A stretch of DNA of 64,000 nucleotides from Streptomyces syringium (lineage in GTDB: Bacteria > Actinomycetota > Actinomycetes > Streptomycetales > Streptomycetaceae). Below the pieces are notes generated by a model. That model saw nothing but the letters and a program-made list of their open reading frames with translations, searched no databases and was not told the DNA's origin. Positions 25,344 to 31,980 of the stretch are shown one piece after another. A program made the position numbers and the translations under genes. How positions within the stretch are numbered: the stretch's first letter is position 1; every line of letters starts with the position of its first letter. Location of the stretch: positions 6,035,501 to 6,099,500 of the forward strand of contig NZ_JAGIOH010000001.1 of assembly GCF_017876625.1 (NCBI RefSeq). The letters are read 5' to 3'.

Positions 25344-25577
25344 GTGTCACAGGTGAAGGCACCGACCGCACTGCGAGGACCCTTGGGGCCCTCTCTGCTG
25401 AAGGTCATCGGCGGAAACCCCACCCAGGAGGAGCTCGCGGCGGTCACCGCCGTCCTCCTCGCGCTGTCCGCGCGCCAGGAGCGTCAGCCGGTCGCGGCGG
25501 GTACGCCCGCCGCCGCCCGGTGGCAGCGCGCCGGGGCCCGCGGCCGCCCGCCCGGGGCCCGGGTCCCCCGGAGCTGA
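25344..25577 (+). CDS. Acyl-CoA carboxylase epsilon subunit
   Basis: 77-aa small acidic-to-basic protein with the short conserved core LLKVIGGNPTQEELAAVTAVL typical of actinobacterial acyl-CoA carboxylase epsilon subunits (split here only for description; the key residues are Gly-Asn-Pro-Thr-x-Glu-Glu). These bind the alpha-beta complex and raise its activity. The C-terminal half is Ala/Arg/Pro-rich and unstructured. GTG 25344 has GGAG 7 nt upstream. It lies directly behind the beta-subunit gene, the usual arrangement. Confidence 0.85.
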   Translation: MSQVKAPTALRGPLGPSLLKVIGGNPTQEELAAVTAVLLALSARQERQPVAAGTPAAARWQRAGARGRPPGARVPRS

Positions 25578-25698
25578 GCCCGGCAGCTTCCTGCCACCTT
25601 CGTCCCGGGTGGCGGGAAGCCCCGCTCCACCCACGAAAGAACAGCACAAGCCCGGCCGCCCGCAGACGCGGCCGCGGCCGACGTCAGGAGGCAGCAGC

Positions 25699-28680
25699 GT
25701 GCTTCAGGTAGTGTTCCGAATCCTGGGGCCGTTGGACATCAGTGTGGACGGCCGCCCCGTCGCCCTTCAAGGCGCCCGCCAACGCACGATTATGTCGCTG
25801 CTGTTGCTCACCCCGGACCACGTGGTCTCCGTCGACACGCTCGCCGACGCCGTCTGGGACGGCCGCCCCCCGGCCACCGCCCGCAACCAGATCGCCATCT
25901 GCGTCTCCGCGCTGCGCAAGACCTTCAAGGCGGCCGGCGTCGAGGACCTGCTCGTCACCAGCCACCCCGGATACCTGCTGGCCTCCGGCGAACACCGCAT
26001 CGACGCCGTCGAGTTCGAGGAACAGGTCTCCCGGGGCCGCGAGGCCGCCCGCAGCGGCCGGCTGGAGGAAGCCAGCGCCTGCTTCGAGGACGCCCTGGCC
26101 ATGTGGCGCGGCCCGGCCCTGGAAGGCATCACGGCGGAGCGCGTCGAGAAGGACGCCGCCCGGCTCACCGAGACACGCCTCGACGTGTACGAGGAGTTCG
26201 TGGGCCTGCGGCTGGAACTGGGCCGCCACCAGGAACTGATCGGCGAACTCAGCGCGTTCATCCGGGAGAACCCGCTGCGCGAGCAGTCCATCGCCCACCT
26301 CATGCTGGCCCACTACCGCTCGGGCCGCCGCGCCGAGGCCCTGGAGACCTACCGCGAGGGACACCGCATCCTCGCCGACGAACTCGGCATCTCCCCCGGC
26401 CCGGTCCTGCGGGACCTCCACGAAGCCGTGCTCAACGACCTCCCCGAGCTCAATCCGCACCAGGCCGCCGAGGCCCCCGCCGCCCCGCCGGCCGTCCCGG
26501 AACAGTTCCCGCCCGACGTCGCCTCCTTCACCGGCCGCAAGAAGGAACTCGCTGTCCTCGACCGGCTGCTGGAACACGCGGGCGGCGACGTGCTGCCCGT
26601 GGGCTCCATCACCGGCATCGGAGGGGTCGGCAAGACCGCCCTCGCCGTCCACTGGGCCCGCCAGGTCGCGAGCCGCTTCCCCGACGGCCTGTACTTCGCC
26701 GACATGCGCGGCTACGACGAGGAGGCGCCCCGCCGGCCCGGCGCCGTCCTGGACCACCTGCTGCGGGCCCTCGGCATCAAGGGCCCGCAGATCCCCGCCG
26801 ACCAGCACGAGCGCACGGCCCTCTTCCGCGGCGCCCTGCAGGGCCGCCGGGTCCTGATCGTGCTGGACAACGCCCGGTCCTTCCAGCAGATCCGCCCGCT
26901 GCTGCCCGGCGACGGCCGCTGCTGCGTCCTCGTCACCAGCCGCGACCCCATGGGCGGCGCCCTCGCCGGCGACTACGTCTACGTACCGCTGGTGCTGGGC
27001 GCGCTCCAGCAGGACGAAGCCACCGCGCTGCTGTCCAGGGTCGCCGGGGACGACCGGATCGCCGCCGACCCGGTCGGCGCGGCCCGGCTCGGCGAACTGT
27101 GCGACCGGCTGCCGCTCGCCCTGCGCATCGCCGCCGCCCGCCTCGCCGCCAAACCGCACTGGTCGGTCCGGACCCTGGTGGCCCGGCTCGAGGACCAGCA
27201 CCGCAGGCTCGACGAACTGAGCCTCGACGAACGCGGCGTACGGGCCGGTCTGCGGCTCAGCTACCGCGATCTGTCACCCGACGCCGCCCGGATGTTCCGG
27301 CTGCTCGCCATGGTCGACGCACCGGACTTCGCCGCCTGGGCCGGCGCCGCCCTCCTCGACATCGACCCGCTCGACGCCGAGGACCTCATCGAGCAACTGG
27401 TCGACGCCCAACTCCTGGAGCCGCTCAGCGCCACCCTCGGACCGGTCCGCTACCGCTTCCAGAACCTCCTGCGGCTCTTCGCCCACGAATGCGCCCTGGC
27501 CGAGGAGGACGCGGACGAGCGCAGCGAGGCCACCCGCCGTGCCTACGGCGCCTGGCTGGCGCTGGCCGTGGAGGCCCACCACCGGCTCTACGGCGGCGAC
27601 TACACCCTCGTCCACAGCCAGGCGCCGCCGCACCGGCTCCCGGCCCACCTGGTGGGCCACCTGCTGGAGAACCCCATGGAATGGTTCGAGAGCGAACGCG
27701 TCCCGATCACCCGGATCGTCGACCAGGCAGCCCAGGGCGGCGAGGCCTCGTACGCCTGGGACCTCACGATGACCAGCGTCACCCTCTTCCAGAACCGCAA
27801 CTACCTGGAGGACTGGCGGCACTGCGGCGAGCGGGCCCTCGCCGCCGTCCGCCGCGCCGGCGACCGGCTGGGGGAGGCGGCGATGCTGCACTCGCTCGGC
27901 ACCCTGGAGATCATCCAGTGGAAGTACGACGAGGCCTTCACCCGGCTCGGCCTGGCGCTGCGCCTGTTCGAGGAGCAGCACCAGGTCGAGGGGTGCGCCC
28001 TGGTGCTCCGCAACCTGGCGCTGTGCGAACGGCACCGCGGTGATCTGGAACGGGCCAGGGAGCTCGGTCACCAGTCGCTGGCGGGGTTCCGCACCGCCGG
28101 TGACCCCTACGCGGAGGCCCACATGCTGGGCCTGATGGCGCAGATCGAACTGGAGCGGGGTGACGCCCGTACCTGCGTCGAGCTCTCGCACGAGGCGATC
28201 GCCAGGACCCGCGAACTGGGAAGTGTCAGAGGAGAGGCGCAAGGCATGGTGCGGCTCGCCGGAGCCCTCGTCCACCAAGGCGACGGGGTGGGCGCCGAGG
28301 AGGTCTGCCGGCGCGCCCTCGAACTCGTGCGGACCAGTGGTGACCGCCGCGGTGAGGCCCACGCGCTGCGCGCGCTGGGCGAGGCACTGTGGTGCCGGGA
28401 GCAGTGGGAGGACGCCGAGGCCGTCCTGCGCGACGCGCTGGCGACCGCGGCCAAGGTCCAGGACCGGTTCCTCGAAGGCAGGGCGGGTCTCGCCCTCGGA
28501 TGCCTGCTCGCCCTCCGGTCCGACCGGGCCGGGGCCGCCGGCCTCTTCGCCGACGCGGCCCGGCAGTTCACCGAGGTGGGAGCGGTGCCCTGGAAGGAGC
28601 GGACGAGCCGCCTGCTGACGGCGCTCGACCGTGACGAGGAGCCGGACGCGCGGGAGCTGTTCGCACTCTTCCAGCACTAG
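25699..28680 (+). CDS. AfsR-like SARP transcriptional regulator with NB-ARC and TPR domains
   Basis: 993 aa. Order: OmpR-type winged helix (about 1-95), bacterial transcriptional activation domain (about 100-245), Pro/Ala linker, NB-ARC ATPase with Walker A GIGGVGKTAL and Walker B-like RVLIVLDN, then TPR-like helical repeats over the last ~300 residues. This matches the architecture of AfsR, a global activator of antibiotic genes controlled by ATP and phosphorylation. GTG 25699 has AGGAG 8 nt upstream; a longer in-frame start at 25609 lacks that support. It sits behind the carboxylase genes and faces a small minus-strand secreted-peptide gene. In S. coelicolor afsS lies downstream of afsR; no AfsS-like gene is seen here, so a pathway-level role is likelier. 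Confidence 0.92.
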   Translation: MLQVVFRILGPLDISVDGRPVALQGARQRTIMSLLLLTPDHVVSVDTLADAVWDGRPPATARNQIAICVSALRKTFKAAGVEDLLVTSHPGYLLASGEHRIDAVEFEEQVSRGREAARSGRLEEASACFEDALAMWRGPALEGITAERVEKDAARLTETRLDVYEEFVGLRLELGRHQELIGELSAFIRENPLREQSIAHLMLAHYRSGRRAEALETYREGHRILADELGISPGPVLRDLHEAVLNDLPELNPHQAAEAPAAPPAVPEQFPPDVASFTGRKKELAVLDRLLEHAGGDVLPVGSITGIGGVGKTALAVHWARQVASRFPDGLYFADMRGYDEEAPRRPGAVLDHLLRALGIKGPQIPADQHERTALFRGALQGRRVLIVLDNARSFQQIRPLLPGDGRCCVLVTSRDPMGGALAGDYVYVPLVLGALQQDEATALLSRVAGDDRIAADPVGAARLGELCDRLPLALRIAAARLAAKPHWSVRTLVARLEDQHRRLDELSLDERGVRAGLRLSYRDLSPDAARMFRLLAMVDAPDFAAWAGAALLDIDPLDAEDLIEQLVDAQLLEPLSATLGPVRYRFQNLLRLFAHECALAEEDADERSEATRRAYGAWLALAVEAHHRLYGGDYTLVHSQAPPHRLPAHLVGHLLENPMEWFESERVPITRIVDQAAQGGEASYAWDLTMTSVTLFQNRNYLEDWRHCGERALAAVRRAGDRLGEAAMLHSLGTLEIIQWKYDEAFTRLGLALRLFEEQHQVEGCALVLRNLALCERHRGDLERARELGHQSLAGFRTAGDPYAEAHMLGLMAQIELERGDARTCVELSHEAIARTRELGSVRGEAQGMVRLAGALVHQGDGVGAEEVCRRALELVRTSGDRRGEAHALRALGEALWCREQWEDAEAVLRDALATAAKVQDRFLEGRAGLALGCLLALRSDRAGAAGLFADAARQFTEVGAVPWKERTSRLLTALDRDEEPDARELFALFQH

Positions 28681-28722
28681 GGCCTGGCCGGCGGGCCTTT
28701 GGGCTGAACCCAGCCGCATCCA

Positions 28723-28751
28723 AGCCCGTCCGGCGATTGAGGACACCGCCG
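28723..28751. repeat. Streptomyces-type recurrent extragenic sequence between convergent genes
   Basis: The stretch containing CCCGTCCGGCGATTGAGGAC resembles a sequence I know to recur between genes in many Streptomyces genomes. It sits in the 103-bp gap between two convergent stop codons, together with a small TGGG/CCCA hairpin, and probably helps terminate both transcripts. Recognition is from memory, not from a search. Confidence 0.45.
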
Positions 28752-28783
28752 CGCAGCGGGGGTGCACACCGACGCGGCCCGCG

Positions 28784-28990
28784 TCACACCCACGGGTCGT
28801 CGCTGGCGGCAACGGAGGCCGCGGGGGCCGCGGCCGCAGCGTCGATCTTGACCCACGGGTCGTCGCCCTGGGCCTGCGCCGCCGCCCCGAAGACACCGAG
28901 CGCCGCCAGGGCCATGGTCCCGCCGAGTGCCAGCCGGCTGAGCGGAGCGAGGGCGACGGCGGTGTAGGCGGTGCGCTTGGCGCGGTTCAT
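28784..28990 (-). CDS. Small secreted peptide with two DDPWV motifs
   Basis: 68 aa. The N-terminus has Arg/Lys followed by a long hydrophobic stretch and an Ala-rich cleavage region (GAAAQAQ), so a Sec signal peptide with cleavage around residue 40 is likely. The remaining ~28 residues begin and end with DDPWV, separated by an Ala-rich spacer. ATG 28990 has a strong GGAGGA site 4 nt upstream, which is why I consider it real. The two motifs are encoded by direct DNA repeats (about 28787-28803 and 28851-28867). It faces the AfsR-like gene and has a SARP-like element about 100-150 bp upstream. Function unknown; could be a signalling or surface peptide. Confidence 0.7.
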   Translation of the reverse strand: MNRAKRTAYTAVALAPLSRLALGGTMALAALGVFGAAAQAQGDDPWVKIDAAAAAPAASVAASDDPWV

Positions 28991-29090
28991 GGTGTCCTCC
29001 CGGACGTCTCGGGGGCCGGTCCGCCGGACCTGGTGTCCGGTGCCTTCGCGGCCCGCTTCCTGCGGTATGCCGAGAACATTAGGGACGCCT

Positions 29091-29140
29091 GCTTTTCACG
29101 CCCTTTCGAAACTGTTTCGCGGCCACGAAATCGACCCGAC
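29091..29140 (+). promoter_or_regulatory. SARP-like promoter element, copy 1
   Basis: Heptamers CTTTCGA (29103-29109) and GTTTCGC (29114-29120) are direct repeats 11 bp apart, the spacing typical of SARP binding sites. They run into GGCCACGAAATCGACCCGA, which with the second heptamer forms a TTTCG-N6-CGAAA palindrome. The whole block matches a second copy at 29551-29600. It lies upstream of the minus-strand DDPWV gene. Confidence 0.55.
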
Positions 29141-29194
29141 ATCGACCCGATGGAGCCGGGAAACCGGCTTGCCGGACCGATGCCGGACGATGTC

Positions 29195-29368
29195 CTACCG
29201 CGGTGCCGGCCCGGTGTTTTCCGGGCCCCGCGCCACCTGTTCCGTCAAGCGGTCCGCGTAGGCGGCCAGCAAATCCGACCAGGGGATTCCGGACTGCCGC
29301 AGCATGAGTTCCTGATCGGCCGCCGACATGTCCGCGACCCGGTCCATGAAGTCCAGCGGGTCTTCCAC
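29195..29368 (-). CDS. Small hypothetical ORF (about 57 aa)
   Basis: Read from GTG 29368 it encodes a mostly helical acidic peptide containing MDRVADMSAADQELML, then GIPWSDLLAAYADRL, and a Pro/Arg tail. The frame is open further upstream but that part is Arg-rich and looks like shadow. AGGA lies about 10 nt before the GTG; ATG 29347 is an alternative. No family recognised. It lies between the two SARP-like elements and is followed 204 bp later by the DDPWV gene on the same strand. The codon pattern is reasonable but a real product is uncertain. Confidence 0.4.
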   Translation of the reverse strand: MEDPLDFMDRVADMSAADQELMLRQSGIPWSDLLAAYADRLTEQVARGPENTGPAPR

Positions 29369-29550
29369 CTGACTGGTTTCCTGCGGATGATGTTTGATGT
29401 CTTCCTCCTGCCTTCGGTCCGGGATGTCGTCCGGTTCCGCGCAAACAGGCCGCCGCGCGCGGCCATAGAAAAACTTGAACCGCCTTCCACCGCGCCCGTG
29501 ACCGTGCCGTGAGGCGTTTTCACGCGGCACTCCGCCCACGCTAGACGAAC

Positions 29551-29600
29551 CTCTTTTCAAGGCTCTTTCGTATCGCTTTCCCGGCCGTGAAATCGAACCG
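29551..29600 (+). promoter_or_regulatory. SARP-like promoter element, copy 2
   Basis: CTTTCGT (29565-29571) and CTTTCCC (29576-29582) are spaced 11 bp start to start and run into GGCCGTGAAATCGAACCGA. Compared with copy 1, 21 of 26 positions from the second heptamer onward agree. It ends about 85 bp before the ATG of the second SARP gene and about 180 bp upstream of the small minus-strand ORF, so it could act on either or both. Confidence 0.55.
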
Positions 29601-29685
29601 ATGCCAGTGGAGAACTCCCCCTCCGTAGCCTTTCGCGGCAGACGGCCCGGGGACCGGAGCGGGCCCGCGAACGGGGGAGGACCTC

Positions 29686-31539
29686 ATGGCCTTCAAGATC
29701 CTCGGCCCGGTGTCGGCCGAGCGGGACGGCCACCCGGTCGCCCTCGACGGCGGCAAGCAACGCACCGCGCTCGCGACCCTGCTGCTCGCCCACGGCCAGG
29801 TCGTCACCGACGAACGGCTGACCACCCTGCTGTGGGGCTGGGACCCACCGGCCACCAGCACCCACCAGCTCTACACCTACGTATCGAGGCTGCGCACCCG
29901 CCTCGGCCCCCGGCACGGCCTGCGGCGCCACGGCGCCGGCTACCGCATGGACATCGGCGACGCGGACTTCGACTGGGACACCTTCCGCTCCCTCGCCGAC
30001 ACGGGCCGCGCCGACCTCCTCGCCGCCCGCTACTCCGACGCCGAACACCGGCTCGGCCGGGCCCTCGCGCTGTGGTGGGGCCCGCCCCTCACCGACGTCA
30101 CCGAACACCTCGCACAGGCCGAGGGGCCCCGCCTGGAAGAGGCCCGGCTGTCCGCACTGGAGAACCACACCGAGGCCGCACTCGCCCTCGGCCGTCACAA
30201 CGACCTGGTCCCCGCCCTGACCCGGCAGGTGACCCTGCATCCGGTACGGGAGCGGCTGCGCGGCCAGCTGATGACCGCACTGTTCCGCTGCGGCCGCCAG
30301 GCCGACGCGCTCGCCGTGTACGAGGCCGGACGCCGGGTCCTCGCCGACGACCTCGGCATCGACCCGGGACCGGAGCTGCGCGCCCTGCACCAGGACGTGC
30401 TGACCGGGACCCTGCCGCCGCCCCCGGCACCGGAACGCGAGCGCGTCACCCCGGCCGCACCGCCCGCGCCCCCGGCGGCGGCCGTTGTCCGGGCCCCGCA
30501 CCCGGAGCCCGTGGGTCATGGAGGCCGGCAGGGGCTCGTCCCCGCGATGCTGCCCGCCGCCCCCGGCGACTTCACCGGCCGGCAGGCCGAGACCGACGAG
30601 GTACTGACCGCCCTGCGCGCGCACCAGGACGCCGTGATCACCGGCGCCCCCGGCACGGGGAAGTCCGCGCTCGCCCTGTGGGCGGCCGAACGCTGCCGCG
30701 CCGACTTCCCCCACGGCGGGCTCTACGCCGATCTGCGGACCGGCACCGGGGCGCCGCGCGACCCGGCGGAAGTCCTCGGCTGGTTCCTGCGCGCCCTCGG
30801 CACCACCCCCGACCAGGTGCCCGCCACCCTCGACGAGCGCGTCCAGCTCTACCGGACGCTGCTGGCCGGGCGCCGCGCGCTCGTCGTCCTCGACAACGCC
30901 CACGACGACAGCCAGGTACGGCCCCTGCTGCCGGGCGGCGGAGAGAGCCGGACCGTCGTCACCGGGGTCCGGTCCGCCCTCGCCTCGCTGGAAGGCACCC
31001 GGCTGGTACGGCTCGGCCCCATGCCACCGGAGGAGGCCGTCGCTCTGCTCACCGCGATCGCGGGCCCCCCACGACCCGACCCGGCGGCACCCGACGTGCT
31101 CTCGCGCATCGCCGAGTTCTGCGACCGGCTGCCCCTCGCCCTGCGCATCGCCGCGACCCGCATGGCGGCGCGCCCGCACTGGTCGGCGGCCCGGTTCGCG
31201 GACCGGCTGGCACCCGCCGGACGCCGGCTCGACGAACTGCGCTTCGGCAGCCTCGACATAAGGACCGGGCTGAGCGCCGCACTCGACCAGCTCGACCCCG
31301 CCGCGCGGGACGGCTTCGGCCTTCTCGCGGCGGCCGGTATGCGCGCGCTGACCGCGTCCGACGCGGCGGCGCTGCTCGATACCGGCCCCGATGACGCGGA
31401 GGAACTCCTGGAACGGCTCGCCGACGCCCGGCTCCTGGAGGTGTGCGGGGCGGACGGCGACGCGTGGCTGCGGTACCGCTTCATGCCGCTGGTCCGGCTG
31501 TTCGCCCGGGAGCAACGCGTACCCGCGCTCGCCTCCTGA
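29686..31539 (+). CDS. SARP-family regulator with NB-ARC domain, no TPRs
   Basis: 617 aa. N-terminal winged helix (about 1-90) and BTAD (about 95-240), a Pro/Ala-rich linker, then an NB-ARC ATPase with Walker A ITGAPGTGKSALAL and Walker B-like RALVVLDN, ending shortly after the winged-helix part of the NB-ARC region. It lacks the TPR tail of its neighbour. SARPs activate biosynthetic genes through heptamer repeats 11 bp apart, and such an element (29551-29600) precedes this gene, so autoregulation is possible. GGGGAGG lies 5 nt before ATG 29686. It stands next to the peptide/export locus and is the best candidate for its activator. Confidence 0.92.
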   Translation: MAFKILGPVSAERDGHPVALDGGKQRTALATLLLAHGQVVTDERLTTLLWGWDPPATSTHQLYTYVSRLRTRLGPRHGLRRHGAGYRMDIGDADFDWDTFRSLADTGRADLLAARYSDAEHRLGRALALWWGPPLTDVTEHLAQAEGPRLEEARLSALENHTEAALALGRHNDLVPALTRQVTLHPVRERLRGQLMTALFRCGRQADALAVYEAGRRVLADDLGIDPGPELRALHQDVLTGTLPPPPAPERERVTPAAPPAPPAAAVVRAPHPEPVGHGGRQGLVPAMLPAAPGDFTGRQAETDEVLTALRAHQDAVITGAPGTGKSALALWAAERCRADFPHGGLYADLRTGTGAPRDPAEVLGWFLRALGTTPDQVPATLDERVQLYRTLLAGRRALVVLDNAHDDSQVRPLLPGGGESRTVVTGVRSALASLEGTRLVRLGPMPPEEAVALLTAIAGPPRPDPAAPDVLSRIAEFCDRLPLALRIAATRMAARPHWSAARFADRLAPAGRRLDELRFGSLDIRTGLSAALDQLDPAARDGFGLLAAAGMRALTASDAAALLDTGPDDAEELLERLADARLLEVCGADGDAWLRYRFMPLVRLFAREQRVPALAS

Positions 31540-31578
31540 ACACTCTCCTCTTACCGCTCCCGACTTCTTCGGGTTCCC

Positions 31579-31619
31579 GGCCTGGTGGGCCGGCCGTCCT
31601 GCGGCCGGCCCACCAGGCC
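31579..31619. terminator. Bidirectional terminator with a 17-bp perfect stem
   Basis: Left arm 31579-31595 (GGCCTGGTGGGCCGGCC) pairs perfectly with 31603-31619 around a 7-nt loop. It lies between the SARP stop codon and the stop codon of the minus-strand 58-aa ORF, exactly where a shared terminator for convergent genes is expected, which supports both genes being real. Confidence 0.85.
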
Positions 31620-31645
31620 GTTCCCGGTCCCCTGCTCCACAAGGG

Positions 31646-31822
31646 TCAGCCGCAGCCGCCCGCGTGCCCTTCGTCCAGGCCGAAGGTGGCCATGCCCGCC
31701 CAGGAACTCTCGGGCTCCGACAGCGGCGCCACTTCCTGATTCACCGTTCCCGCCCACTCGATTTCCGCGAGAACTTCCAGAGGGTGCTGGACCTGGGACG
31801 GGGAAGTCTGATCGTTCAACAC
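31646..31822 (-). CDS. 58-aa peptide, candidate precursor paired with the halogenase homologue
   Basis: Too short for usual gene callers. GTG 31822 has AGGAG 5 nt upstream. The first ~40 residues are Glu-rich and leader-like (HPLEVLAEIEW, VAPLSEPES); the end reads WAGMATFGLDEGHAGGCG. The C-terminus thus has Gly, Cys, Trp and His in a short segment, as in many RiPP cores. It is transcribed divergently from the tryptophan-halogenase homologue, sharing a 158-bp promoter region, and ends at a strong terminator. There are two Trp (23 and 41). I infer a RiPP precursor or a peptide substrate of the flavoenzyme; no double-glycine site is present, and no family was recognised. Confidence 0.65.
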   Translation of the reverse strand: MLNDQTSPSQVQHPLEVLAEIEWAGTVNQEVAPLSEPESSWAGMATFGLDEGHAGGCG

Positions 31823-31980
31823 GTCTGCTCCTGTCAGTGAGTCGGGTCCCGCTCAGGCCCCGCACCAACAGATTCGGCCGGACTCGTACGGGAATTCCCC
31901 GCACCGTCCCCGGGTGGCGATCCAGAGGAATACAGACCGGCTATAGGCCGTGTACAGAAAAGGCGTTCACGCTGTTCCGT
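31823..31980. promoter_or_regulatory. Divergent promoter region, peptide gene and halogenase homologue
   Basis: 158 non-coding bases between divergent starts. It is less GC-rich near the plus-strand gene (GGAATACAG, CTATAGG, GTGTACAG). No SARP-type heptamers at 11-bp spacing were found. The plus-strand ATG has no clear ribosome site, so a leaderless or weakly translated transcript is possible. Confidence 0.45.

Noticed and set aside
28784..28990. Possible AfsS homologue behind the AfsR-like gene
   Set aside because: It is on the opposite strand, has a signal peptide and DDPWV motifs, none of which fits AfsS as I know it.
29557..31515. Minus-strand 652-codon frame opposite the second SARP
   Set aside because: Shadow of the SARP gene, which has winged helix, BTAD and P-loop motifs.
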